A stretch of 21,661 nucleotides of DNA. It comes from Oligoflexaceae bacterium (GTDB taxonomy: Bacteria; Bdellovibrionota_B; Oligoflexia; Oligoflexales; Oligoflexaceae). This document shows, piece after piece, positions 14,157-21,661 of this stretch. Numbering within the stretch: the first letter of the stretch is position 1; each line of letters starts with the position of its first letter. Below the pieces are notes generated by a model that searched no databases, had not been told where the DNA came from, and saw only the letters and a program-made list of their open reading frames with translations. The position numbers and the translations under genes were made by a program. Location of the stretch: positions 1 through 21,661 of the forward strand of contig CANJJY010000020.1 of the NCBI GenBank assembly GCA_947474445.1. Reading direction: 5' to 3'.

Positions 14157-17100
14157 TTAAAGCGTCAAAGGAATAAGGATCTCAAGTAGCTCTTTCAATT
14201 GCTGGTCCATCGTCGATTGATTTTTTAGGCGGACAAGCAGCCTAAAATCCGCCGTAAGGCTCAAATGCGCCGCTCGAGCCAAACTTGCGTCAGTGAGCCT
14301 TTTAATTAATTCCTCATTCAATTGACCAAAACGGAGTTCAAAGAGCCCAGGTTGAACATTTTGAATCTGGGCCACTCGAAGAATTTTCAAAATTACTTTA
14401 AGCGCAGCTACACCAAGAAGATTATTCGCTTCCGTGGGCGCAGGACCAAAGCGATCTCGCATCTCAGCAGCCAAACGATTGATATCCCCAAGGTCGCTTG
14501 CCGAAAAAAGGTTCTTATACAGCGCAAGACGCAGCTTCTCTTTGGAAATATAAGTTTCCGGCAAAGCTGCTGAAATTGGAATTTTTATTTCAGGATCCAC
14601 ATCGGGTTCTCGAGCTTGCCCGCGGAGTCCAGCTATTTCCTTTTCTAGAAGATCCAAAAACAGCTCATATCCGATATCAGTCATCTGTCCTGATTGCTCG
14701 CCTCCAAGTAAATTTCCTGTCCCGCGCAGCTCCATATCGTAGCTCGCAATTTGAAATCCGACTCCTAGCTCTTGATGGGCAGCAAGAATCTCTAGCCTCT
14801 GACGGGCTTCTTCTTTTTCCGCCAAAGAACCTCGAGTTAGAAAATACGCGTAAGATTGTCGATTCGATCGTCCAACTCGACCCCGCATTTGATAGAGCTG
14901 TGCCAAGCCGAATCTATCTGCATTGTTAATGATGATTGTGTTTACATTGGGCATATCAATGCCAGATTCAATTATAGTTGTACAAAGCAAAACAGAATAC
15001 TTGCGTTCGATAAATTCTATGATAACTGACTCGACATTGTTCTCTTTCATCTGCCCATGTGCGACCGCTACGCTTACATCAGGCAATAGATTTTCGAGAA
15101 AGCCTCGAACTTCCAGAATATCATGAACTCTATTGTGGACGAAGAAAACCTGACCACCCCGTTTAACTTCCTGAGTTATCGCCTTTTTGATCAATTCGTC
15201 GTCGAATTGAGCTACATAGGTCTTAATGGATAGTCTTTCCGTAGGCGGAGTCGTAATAACTGAAATGTCTCTAATTCCGAGCAGTGCCATATGTAACGAT
15301 CGGGGTATTGGAGTGGCAGTCAGAGTCAACACATCGCAGGATGCTTTGATATTCTTAATAGATTCCTTGTGTCCCACACCGAATCTCTGTTCTTCATCGA
15401 CAATGAGTAAGCCGAGGCGATGAGGTACAATATCTTTCGATAGAAGACGGTGTGTCCCGACTAAAATATCAAGACGACCTTCTCGAAAAGCATTCAAGTT
15501 CGTTCGCAATTCTTCAGCTTTTACAAATCGATTTGCGAGACCTACATCTGCTCCATATCGTTTGAATCGAGCTTTAAAGGTTTCCCAATGTTGATAGCTC
15601 AGTAGCGTCGTGGGTGCGAGAACCATCACTTGTTGTCCATTTAAGACGGCTCGCATGGCAGCTCTCAGCGCAACTTCGGTTTTTCCGAACCCCACATCGC
15701 CACAAATCAGTCGATCCATAGGCTGATCACTGGAAAGATCGGCATTCACTTCGTCAATGGCCTTCTGTTGATCCGCAGTTTCTATATAAGCAAAATCTGC
15801 TTCAAACTGGAAATATTCGTCATTTGGCTCGGTAAATGCAGATCGCGTGGCCAATTTGCGCTGGGCATATATCTTGAGCAATTGATCGGCCATATCTTTA
15901 ATGGCCTTTTTTGCTCGCGCTTTTCGCTTCGCCCAGCCTTGACTCCTCAGCTTGTCTACACTGGCTTCTTTGTCCTCTTCGCCAGCACTTGCGCTATATC
16001 GCTGCAAGAGATTAAGCCGGTGAACAGGTAGATAGAGCCTATCCTGATCCGCATACTCAAGAACAAGAAAGTCAGTCCTCACCCCCAATAATTCCATGGT
16101 CCTCATGCCTAGATAGCGACCAATTCCATGTTCGGAATGCACGACAAGGGAGCCAATATCAAGGTCTTGAAAGGAGCGAAAAGTTGCGACGGGAGAACGC
16201 GTTGTCCGTCTTATTATCTGAAATGGCTCACCAAAAATCAGATGTTCAGGCAAGATCAGTAGCCCTTCGCGTTCCTCCCAATGCAAATGGGGCAAAACGC
16301 CAAGACATATCACAACCTGCCCTTGATATTGTACCGTGGCTGCTTTCACAGCACTATCTTCGCAAATGGTAAAGTCGATATCGTGGTGCTGAAGCATGCT
16401 TCTCATACGCATCAAGTGTTCGGCTTGTCGCACGAGTATAAGAACCCGGTGACCCGCACTCTGCAAATCTTCGAGTTTCTTCATCCAAAAACTTAAGCCT
16501 GCCTGATCCAAACCAACCGGAAGTGCTGTCCGCATTTCCGTTGGAGGTGCGCTCTGAAGTTTGTGCGTTTTTGATTCATTGTCCCCCGAACTATCGCCCC
16601 ATTCGCTACGATTAGGATAGCGGTCTAATCTAAGCTTAACATCCGAGAGAGCAATAAAGTGCCCATCCACCGAGAGATTAAGCCTTTGAGCTAATGCGTC
16701 GTCAGCCGCTTCCTCAATCAATTTTTCTAAGAACATTTTAAACTTTTCAAGGCAGACACTGATTGGTTCCAGAAAGACAAAGACATCATCTTCTTCAGTA
16801 TATTCTAATAGTGTCGCCGGCTCCCCCTGACGAAAAATAGGTAGAAATAGTGGCATTTCTGTGATGGGAAGCTGGGCAGCAAAAGCATCTACAAGACCCT
16901 GGCGATCGGCGGCAGAGCCTTTCTGGTCGAGGAGGGCTTCGTAAAGGCGCTGCGCATCTGTCGGTCTCTGCGCACGAGGAAAAGATTGTTCCCAAATGGG
17001 GATTAAACAGACTTCTTCGACTTCTCCCAGAGATAGTTGGGTCTCACTGGCAAATGAACGCAAGGTCTGAATAAGGTCACCGAAAAATTCGCAGCGTATC

Positions 17101-17690
17101 GGCTGTTCATAGGCTGGCGTAAACACATCAAGTATTCCACCTCGAACCGCATACTGACCAGGCTCTTCGACTTGGTCAACCGATCGATAGCCGCACTCAG
17201 ACAGACGAACAAGAAGCTCGTCGAGGTCGAGCTCCAATCCCTTTCGGAGTGGGATACAAGCACTCTTGAAATCAACTGGCGATGCCGTCGTCTGCATCAG
17301 GCCAGCAAAGCTGACAAAAAATACAGATCGAGAGCTGCGCTCCATCAGTAACTGATACATCGCTCGCAACCGATCAGACCGTATATCATTTTGACTTGAA
17401 AACCGGTGAAGTCCCCAATATTGAGCTGCTTGCACCTGTACCAAATCCTGCTTTATGGCGACATTTGCTCGTGCTAGAGCTTCCAGACTCTGCAAATATT
17501 TAGGGTCGGAATGGACGATCAAAAGCCTTCCTCTTTTACCCGCGGCAGGATGAGTAAAGGCTTCGATAAGGGATGAAAGCAACCAAACCTTCTGCGCTTC
17601 TTGAAGGCCGACTATATAATGCGATGTGTGCAATTTTGCAGTCAATCTAATAAGTTCGTTGAGGCTTGTTAGACTGTAGTGGGTCTGCAC
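14157..17690 (-). CDS. mfd: Transcription-repair coupling factor Mfd
   Basis: Mfd is a DNA translocase that removes RNA polymerase stalled at lesions and recruits UvrA. Domain order is complete. The UvrB-like N-terminal module carries AVRGGILDVFTPAYE and EFFGD.I.TLRSF. The RNA-polymerase-interacting CarD/TRCF domain is at about residues 510-570 (VVHSEHGIGRYLG). The helicase core has Walker A GDVGFGKTE (664-672) and DEEQRFG (765-771). The second RecA lobe ends in QMRGRVGRS, followed by the translocation and C-terminal UvrA-autoinhibitory domains. I chose the GTG at 17690 because AAGGAG lies 5 nt upstream and the family's N-terminus fits; a GTG at 17762 would add 24 residues without a ribosome binding site. 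A polar insert at about 350-385 precedes the polymerase-binding domain. Confidence 0.97.
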   Translation of the reverse strand: MQTHYSLTSLNELIRLTAKLHTSHYIVGLQEAQKVWLLSSLIEAFTHPAAGKRGRLLIVHSDPKYLQSLEALARANVAIKQDLVQVQAAQYWGLHRFSSQNDIRSDRLRAMYQLLMERSSRSVFFVSFAGLMQTTASPVDFKSACIPLRKGLELDLDELLVRLSECGYRSVDQVEEPGQYAVRGGILDVFTPAYEQPIRCEFFGDLIQTLRSFASETQLSLGEVEEVCLIPIWEQSFPRAQRPTDAQRLYEALLDQKGSAADRQGLVDAFAAQLPITEMPLFLPIFRQGEPATLLEYTEEDDVFVFLEPISVCLEKFKMFLEKLIEEAADDALAQRLNLSVDGHFIALSDVKLRLDRYPNRSEWGDSSGDNESKTHKLQSAPPTEMRTALPVGLDQAGLSFWMKKLEDLQSAGHRVLILVRQAEHLMRMRSMLQHHDIDFTICEDSAVKAATVQYQGQVVICLGVLPHLHWEEREGLLILPEHLIFGEPFQIIRRTTRSPVATFRSFQDLDIGSLVVHSEHGIGRYLGMRTMELLGVRTDFLVLEYADQDRLYLPVHRLNLLQRYSASAGEEDKEASVDKLRSQGWAKRKARAKKAIKDMADQLLKIYAQRKLATRSAFTEPNDEYFQFEADFAYIETADQQKAIDEVNADLSSDQPMDRLICGDVGFGKTEVALRAAMRAVLNGQQVMVLAPTTLLSYQHWETFKARFKRYGADVGLANRFVKAEELRTNLNAFREGRLDILVGTHRLLSKDIVPHRLGLLIVDEEQRFGVGHKESIKNIKASCDVLTLTATPIPRSLHMALLGIRDISVITTPPTERLSIKTYVAQFDDELIKKAITQEVKRGGQVFFVHNRVHDILEVRGFLENLLPDVSVAVAHGQMKENNVESVIIEFIERKYSVLLCTTIIESGIDMPNVNTIIINNADRFGLAQLYQMRGRVGRSNRQSYAYFLTRGSLAEKEEARQRLEILAAHQELGVGFQIASYDMELRGTGNLLGGEQSGQMTDIGYELFLDLLEKEIAGLRGQAREPDVDPEIKIPISAALPETYISKEKLRLALYKNLFSASDLGDINRLAAEMRDRFGPAPTEANNLLGVAALKVILKILRVAQIQNVQPGLFELRFGQLNEELIKRLTDASLARAAHLSLTADFRLLVRLKNQSTMDQQLKELLEILIPLTL

Positions 17691-17845
17691 TCGGTCTCCT
17701 TCGCTCGCGATCAGGACATTGAATAATTGGCTCGAGTGCGCGGTATTAAATTGAGCCTGCACTAATTTATATAAAAGGCTTCAATTAAATTGCGACTGAA
17801 AGCTATTTATCGACCGTAGAATTCAGTTAGCTACTCATCGAGAAG

Positions 17846-18643
17846 TTAAGAAGACGGGGAATTGCCCGATTCTCGACCACCGAGGCAGCGGAAGCTCGTC
17901 CAGATAAATATAAGCCCGAGACTTACCCATTGAGCCGGGGATAAGAAGGGAGAAAATAAGATTCCCCGATCGTCGCCACGCATAAACTCTAAACTAAAAC
18001 GACCCAAGGTATATGCAAAGACACAGACGTCTGCCGACCTGCCCCGAGGGAAAGATTTTTTTCGGCCAAATAGAAATAAAACTCCAACGATACCCCAACA
18101 AAATATTGATTCAAAAAGTTGCACAGGATACCGGTAAAGTCCATCCTGTAAGCCCTCGATGCGCATGGCCCACCAAGGCGGATTCATCTGTGAGCGCAAA
18201 GACAATGGCAAGCCATAATCGTCGCCATTTAAAAAACACCCTATACGTCCAAAACCTACTGCTAAGAGAGTTGCAGGCAAACACAGGTCGGCTAATCCCA
18301 ATATGGAAAGGCGGCACCAAAGCGCATACAGGACCAAGGCCGTGACGGCACATAAAACACCGCCATAAAGAGTCATGCTGCCTAAATCGAAAATTGCCTG
18401 AAGCCATCGAAAACCAGGCTGCGTAAATTCTTCTTCTATAAGGATAGAAAAAAGACGAGCTCCAAAATATCCGCTGACATACCCAACTCCGAAGGTCAGA
18501 TCAACTTGGTGAGGAGAAAGTTCCGAAAATATCCACTGTCGATTTGTATGCAAATAAAGCCAAGCAGCAAAGCTTCCCAACAAGTAAAGTGCATGCCAAC
18601 TTGAAAGGACAAATGGGCCAACTTCAATCAAAATGGGATACAT
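17846..18643 (-). CDS. lgt: Prolipoprotein diacylglyceryl transferase
   Basis: Lgt is an inner-membrane enzyme that moves diacylglycerol from phosphatidylglycerol to the lipobox cysteine of prolipoproteins. The 265-residue protein has about seven hydrophobic segments. It carries the signature GRIGCFLNGDDYG (132-144), YPVQLFES (172-179) and GRFSLEFMRGDDRG (214-227, with the conserved Arg and Glu). Relative to E. coli Lgt, Y93 stands where His103 (H-G-G motif) is, and C136 where Asn146 is. Both changes occur in a familiar GCF-type subgroup, so I do not take them as inactivation. The ATG at 18643 has AGGGTGA upstream. The gene lies between the membrane trio and mfd, with about 80-150 nt on either side. 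Confidence 0.9.
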   Translation of the reverse strand: MYPILIEVGPFVLSSWHALYLLGSFAAWLYLHTNRQWIFSELSPHQVDLTFGVGYVSGYFGARLFSILIEEEFTQPGFRWLQAIFDLGSMTLYGGVLCAVTALVLYALWCRLSILGLADLCLPATLLAVGFGRIGCFLNGDDYGLPLSLRSQMNPPWWAMRIEGLQDGLYRYPVQLFESIFCWGIVGVLFLFGRKKSFPRGRSADVCVFAYTLGRFSLEFMRGDDRGILFSPFLSPAQWVSLGLIFIWTSFRCLGGRESGNSPSS

Positions 18644-18723
18644 GCTTCACCCTCTGCTAAGAGACAAAAAGGGTCATTGAGGGAACAAAGCGCGAGACCC
18701 CCCGCTACATTTAACTATTGCTA

Positions 18724-19749
18724 TTATACAGGTTTCAATCGGTATGCGTTGCGATCTAATAAAACAGAAACATTGCATAGAGCATAAAAAGCGACAAGAA
18801 TGGCTAGCAACGGGAGCATCAACCAGATAAGAAGCCCAACTCCCACAAGGGCTTGAAGGAAATCCCAAATCAACAGATTGCGCACCCATTTCTCGACAGA
18901 TTTAAGTGGCAGAGGATCATCCCATTTACTATCAGGTCCTTTGACGCTACTTAGCAAAGTTCGATAGAGAACAAGCAGAATCAAGAAAGAACATACGGAA
19001 AGAACAGCAAGAACAACCTTTACTCCGAATTTCACCGAGGCGGGTTCATGAACAGGAATCAAAATCACAAGGAAGAATGGTAAAAAAGCCGAACATATTA
19101 AATATGCCGCACTTCGTGAAACGTTCATTTGGACACCCCCAACTAAACGCATGCAGCAAAGACTCAAAACACCTAAAACAGCCAAAAGATTTAACATGGG
19201 CGAAGGAAAATATTTTTGAATAAAAGGCAAAAGGTGCAAAAACGCAGCGGCAAGTCCAAGAGTCAGAAATAGACTAATTCGAACCTGATCTGCCTTTGAA
19301 CTGGTCTCCGAGAGATCGACGAGACCTTGTTGCAAAGGAGCCAAACCCAGTATGAGCAAAGCCCCAACGGCGAATGTTGCCATTCCGATAACCTGTGTCC
19401 CAGAAATCGTCAGCCACACACTGAAGGGCCATAACATAACAAGCCCCTCGGATTGAAAGATTTGCCAGCTGCCCGCGATTAAAAGTGTTCCCATTGAAAC
19501 ACTCAATCCGTATTTGGTAAGTGCTTCGGCGCGATATGCATCCGAATTTCGTACCCATTTCATGAGGTAAAGACATCCTAATATCTGGAATCCAAACAGG
19601 GGAGCAAGTGCATCAGAACTCCATATATCAAGTCCTATCGGGAGCAGTACCAGAAGATCTATCCATTCAAATTTCACTAATCTTCTCGAATTAAACGAAA
19701 GGAATATTAGGCTGGCAAGTGAAATAAGCACGATAGAATGAGAAGACAT
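18724..19749 (-). CDS. Polytopic membrane protein, degenerate NuoN/antiporter-like
   Basis: The 341-residue protein is almost entirely hydrophobic helices (about 9-10). Its pattern follows complex I subunit NuoN. D-A-L-A-P-L-F-G-F-Q-I-L-G-C-L-Y-L (47-62) then A-E-A-L-T-K-Y-G-L-S (74-83) matches the FL..E..SL..Y.L and AEA..KY segments. QMNVSRSAAY (207-216) matches the Q-T-N-I-K-R-L-L-x-Y helix. The charged residues that move protons in NuoN appear replaced: Q55 for the membrane Glu, S211 for the Lys before Arg, and no Lys in the GLAPLQQ region (135-141). I chose the ATG at 19749 because it overlaps the 52-aa gene's stop (TGATG). An in-frame start at 19815 would run across that gene. The family link is made by eye and needs a profile search. 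Confidence 0.55.
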   Translation of the reverse strand: MSSHSIVLISLASLIFLSFNSRRLVKFEWIDLLVLLPIGLDIWSSDALAPLFGFQILGCLYLMKWVRNSDAYRAEALTKYGLSVSMGTLLIAGSWQIFQSEGLVMLWPFSVWLTISGTQVIGMATFAVGALLILGLAPLQQGLVDLSETSSKADQVRISLFLTLGLAAAFLHLLPFIQKYFPSPMLNLLAVLGVLSLCCMRLVGGVQMNVSRSAAYLICSAFLPFFLVILIPVHEPASVKFGVKVVLAVLSVCSFLILLVLYRTLLSSVKGPDSKWDDPLPLKSVEKWVRNLLIWDFLQALVGVGLLIWLMLPLLAILVAFYALCNVSVLLDRNAYRLKPV

Positions 19750-19907
19750 CACAAACCCCACCAATTGATCAAAGTCCCGAACAGACTCATGATAGCGATA
19801 AGTGCTAATATCCACTTCAATTGTGAATGCATCGAGCCATTCATTTTCGTACTAAGAACAGCGCCTGCTACGCTCATAAATTGAAACAACGAGAATATTG
19901 GTTTCAT
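19749..19907 (-). CDS. Small membrane protein, 52 aa
   Basis: A 52-residue reading frame starts at an ATG (19907) with a good ribosome binding site, GAGGA followed by 6 nt. It sits immediately after the stop of the upstream 106-aa gene and ends in a TGATG overlap with the downstream 341-aa gene. The product begins MKPIFSLFQFMSVAGAV. It has two hydrophobic stretches (about 4-19 and 31-51) joined by a short polar loop (STKMNGSMHSQLK) and ends NWWGL. I recognise no family. The tight coupling on both sides argues that it is real and works with the two neighbouring membrane proteins. It could be a shrunken relic of a complex I-type subunit, but nothing in the sequence proves that. Confidence 0.6.
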   Translation of the reverse strand: MKPIFSLFQFMSVAGAVLSTKMNGSMHSQLKWILALIAIMSLFGTLINWWGL

Positions 19908-19910
19908 CGA

Positions 19911-20231
19911 CTATCCTCGTCGCATGCGTAACTGATTTACGCTTTTCACTTTATATTTATTCCACAGGGTAGGCAGAAACCATAGCCAACAGGCAATGTT
20001 AAATGAGAGGCCCACGGCCGCCAAGAATATTGTTTCAAAAGCGATAGATCGGTCCCACGCAAGGAATCCAAACTGACAAATTGCTGGCAACAAAAACCAT
20101 GAAAAATTTCGCAATTGAGTAGGCTTTAATAGAAGGAACAGCACCAAAACTAAAAAAAGCAAAACCAAGTGATTATACCCCTGCCCCAGCGATTCCACAT
20201 CGAAGTCTTGCTTCGGTTCGATGCTAAGCAT
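19911..20231 (-). CDS. Three-helix membrane protein, NuoK-like pattern
   Basis: The 106-residue protein has three hydrophobic helices (about 21-36, 43-58, 65-86) and a basic C-terminus ending K-S-V-N-Q-L-R-M-R-R-G. NuoK of complex I has the same length, three helices and a similar ending (D-S-V-S-E-M-R-G in E. coli). The membrane glutamates of NuoK have no clear counterpart here, so if related it is degenerate. The start is uncertain. I give the ATG at 20231; a GTG at 20264 would add 11 residues, and neither has a good ribosome binding site. It heads the trio that runs into lgt and mfd and is divergent from gpsA. Confidence 0.55.
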   Translation of the reverse strand: MLSIEPKQDFDVESLGQGYNHLVLLFLVLVLFLLLKPTQLRNFSWFLLPAICQFGFLAWDRSIAFETIFLAAVGLSFNIACWLWFLPTLWNKYKVKSVNQLRMRRG

Positions 20232-20237
20232 AAAATT

Positions 20238-20251
20238 AGGAGACTTCTCCT
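20238..20251. repeat. Inverted repeat in the divergent gpsA promoter region
   Basis: AGGAGA-CT-TCTCCT is a perfect 6-bp inverted repeat with a 2-bp centre. It lies between the membrane trio and gpsA, which are read in opposite directions. The size and symmetry would suit a dimeric regulator, but one occurrence of this length can arise by chance. Confidence 0.3.
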
Positions 20252-20318
20252 GCCTTAATAACACAGATGACAGAAGGTGAGGAGCATCTTTGCACCATCC
20301 AACACAAACGAGGGTTAT

Positions 20319-21362
20319 TTGTCAAACGCGCACCCCACTAGTCCCAGAGAAATTCTCGTGCTTGGCTCGGGAAATTTTGGCACCTGCCTCGCGCAACATT
20401 TGGCACACCAAGGCCATCGTGTTTTAATGTGGGGACGTTCTCAAGAGTTAGCTCGGGAAATCAATGAACACCATCGAAATCCTCGATACTTAGCTCAGAT
20501 ATCTCTTTCCCCAAGTTTAACCGCTACAACCGAATTACTCGATTCTCAACTCGCTCATACACGCTTTCTCATCCTGGCATTGCCGACTCAGTCCCTGCGT
20601 CAGGTTTTACGTACCTTAAAGTCGAAACTAAATCCTCAATGTACGATCGTATGTGCGTCTAAAGGAATAGAAAATGAGTCTCTCTCGTTCCCCTATTACA
20701 TCATTCGCGCTGAACTCGGTGAGGGTCTATTTGCTCGAACAGCCATCCTTTCTGGACCAAGTTTCGCAAGCGAAGTCGCTGAACAACAACCAACAGCTGT
20801 CTCCGTCGCGGCTAAAGATGGAGAGATCGCCCGAAGCATTCAGGAGCTTTTCCACACATCTTTTTTTCGAGTCTATACGACGCTTGACCCTATCGGCCTA
20901 GAAGTTGCTGGTGCCCTTAAGAATGTCATTGCCCTCGCTTCAGGCGCTGCCTCCGGTCTGGGTTTTCAACAAAACGCTAAGGCGGCTCTCCTCGCTCGCG
21001 GAATTGCTGAAATTACAAGAATTGGTGTAGCATTGGGGGCTGATCCCTTAACTTTTCTCGGACTGGGGGGGGTTGGAGATTTATTTTTGACTTGCACTTC
21101 AGAGAAAAGTCGTAACTTTACTGTAGGTTACAGACTCGGGAAGGGGGAGAAGCTTGAGACCGTGTTGGCGACCCTTGGATCGGTAGCCGAGGGGGTTTCA
21201 ACCGCTCGAGCTGCATTTGCCTTGACGACTCAACTGAAAGTTGATGCGCCCATCATTCATGAAGTCTATGCCGTTCTCTATCAAGGAGTAACCATCAAAG
21301 ACGCACTCTTTAATCTGCTTAATCGAGAAATGAAAGCTGAAGTCTCGCTGCCCTATAAATGA
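20319..21362 (+). CDS. gpsA: NAD(P)H-dependent glycerol-3-phosphate dehydrogenase
   Basis: GpsA reduces dihydroxyacetone phosphate to sn-glycerol 3-phosphate, the backbone for phospholipids. The Rossmann motif LGSGNFGT lies close to the N-terminus, followed by CASKGIE, SGPSFASEV, V-A-G-A-L-K-N-V-I-A-L-A-S-G (with the catalytic Lys), and the signature LLARGIAEITRIGVALGAD with GLGGVGDLFLTCTSEKSRN. I chose the TTG at 20319, which has GAGGG just upstream and leaves about 12 residues before the Rossmann motif, as is usual in the family. A GTG at 20277 is in frame but lacks a ribosome binding site and would leave almost no promoter space with the divergent gene. Phosphatidylglycerol derived from this pathway is the substrate of the nearby lgt product. 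Confidence 0.95.
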   Translation: MSNAHPTSPREILVLGSGNFGTCLAQHLAHQGHRVLMWGRSQELAREINEHHRNPRYLAQISLSPSLTATTELLDSQLAHTRFLILALPTQSLRQVLRTLKSKLNPQCTIVCASKGIENESLSFPYYIIRAELGEGLFARTAILSGPSFASEVAEQQPTAVSVAAKDGEIARSIQELFHTSFFRVYTTLDPIGLEVAGALKNVIALASGAASGLGFQQNAKAALLARGIAEITRIGVALGADPLTFLGLGGVGDLFLTCTSEKSRNFTVGYRLGKGEKLETVLATLGSVAEGVSTARAAFALTTQLKVDAPIIHEVYAVLYQGVTIKDALFNLLNREMKAEVSLPYK

Positions 21363-21364
21363 AA

Positions 21365-21378
21365 AAGTCTCCAGACTT
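21365..21378 (-). terminator. Weak hairpin between converging genes
   Basis: AAGTC-TCCA-GACTT forms a 5-bp stem with a tetraloop just after the gpsA stop. On the minus strand it is followed by five T, so it could end transcription of the converging gene that stops at 21472. The stem is short, so this is tentative. Confidence 0.25.
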
Positions 21379-21471
21379 CCGAGTCCAATACTCCATTCGA
21401 AGTGGAAACGATCTTTGGCTTCTATATTGTGATCCAATGACCGTTCACCACCCTCGAACTCAACTGAAATT

Positions 21472-21661
21472 TTAACCCTGCCATTTGTTCTGGTCATCCG
21501 CCGCCGCGGGCTGTTCCTTAAAATTATCCATAATAGTAGCGGGCGCTAGAAAAAAACCGTCCTGACCTCTCTTTAAGTAGATAGTGTCTGGACGATTTTT
21601 GTTGATCCAAAGTGCGATCTCTAATTTAGAGCTATCTTTAAACTGAAGCAAAAGTCTATGA
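21472..21661 (-). CDS. Unrecognised protein, C-terminal part only
   Basis: An open frame enters from the right edge and ends with TAA at 21472. It gives about 62 C-terminal residues: a region reading Q-F-K-D-S-S-K-L-E-I-A-L-W-I-N-K-N-R-P-D, then T-I-Y-L-K-R-G-Q-D-G-F-F-L-A-P, and a polar, alanine- and glutamine-rich tail ending NKWQG. The first half looks like short beta strands. No family is recognised and the start is outside the window. It converges on gpsA with about 110 nt between the stops. Confidence 0.5.
   Translation of the reverse strand, partial: HRLLLQFKDSSKLEIALWINKNRPDTIYLKRGQDGFFLAPATIMDNFKEQPAAADDQNKWQG

Noticed and set aside
18235..18380. Substitutions at E. coli Lgt positions His103 and Asn146 as evidence of a dead enzyme
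   Set aside because: Tyr in the H-G-G motif and Cys in the GRIGCF motif are familiar in a broad Lgt subgroup, and the conserved Arg and Glu are kept.
20172..20177. TATAAT on the minus strand inside the 106-aa membrane gene
   Set aside because: It is a perfect -10 hexamer, but no recognisable -35 lies 16-18 nt upstream, and it falls within the likely coding region.
21198..21497. 99-codon minus-strand frame across the end of gpsA
   Set aside because: It overlaps the conserved C-terminus of GpsA and the tail of another frame, and it has no family features. It is a shadow.
1..21661. CRISPR arrays, insertion sequences, integrase or phage genes
   Set aside because: I saw no regularly spaced repeats, transposase-like proteins or flanking direct repeats. 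The window is largely core genome.

Overview
The window comes from a Gram-negative, proteobacteria-like genome of intermediate base composition. Three things point that way: SurA/parvulin chaperone genes directly downstream of mfd, exported outer-membrane-type proteins, and an Lgt. The mfd-parvulin-SurA block is a layout I associate with former 'Deltaproteobacteria' such as Myxococcota and Bdellovibrionota/Oligoflexia. I favour the Bdellovibrionota side, but that placement is inference.

Positions 1-6640 (minus strand) hold the S10 ribosomal-protein operon running into the spc operon: rpsJ, rplC, rplD, rplW, rplB, rpsS, rplV, rpsC, rplP, rpmC, rpsQ, rplN, rplE, rpsN and a truncated rpsH. Order and spacing are classical with one exception. 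rplX (L24) is missing from its usual place between rplN and rplE. A near-consensus sigma70 promoter (TTGACA, 17 nt, TATAAG) precedes rpsJ. The roughly 117-nt leader it would produce begins almost at the foot of an 11-bp helix that encloses two small hairpins. This is a good candidate for an autoregulatory r-protein leader.

Positions 6778-10620 (plus strand) are read away from the S10 promoter. Two exported proteins overlap by ATGA: a 336-aa porin-like barrel candidate and an unrecognised 898-aa protein whose mature part has no cysteine. A tRNA-His(GUG) with its own promoter follows.

Positions 10743-20231 (minus strand) are read, in transcription order, as follows: a 106-aa three-helix protein, a 52-aa membrane protein, a 341-aa polytopic protein, lgt, mfd, a membrane-anchored parvulin, a SurA-like protein and a pseudo-receiver/TPR protein. 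The first three are tightly packed. They resemble remnants of complex I/antiporter membrane subunits: NuoK-like for the 106-aa protein and NuoN-like for the 341-aa protein. The charged proton-channel residues appear to be gone. lgt, mfd and the folding factors are housekeeping genes; Lgt, the parvulin and SurA all serve envelope protein biogenesis.

Positions 20319-21661: gpsA is divergent from the membrane trio and makes sn-glycerol 3-phosphate for the phospholipid that Lgt consumes. A 3'-truncated view of an unrecognised minus-strand gene closes the window.

The observations most worth a second look are the absent rplX, the structured S10 leader, the degenerate Nuo-like membrane trio (with a 52-aa gene that is easily missed), and the barrel plus 898-aa exported pair.
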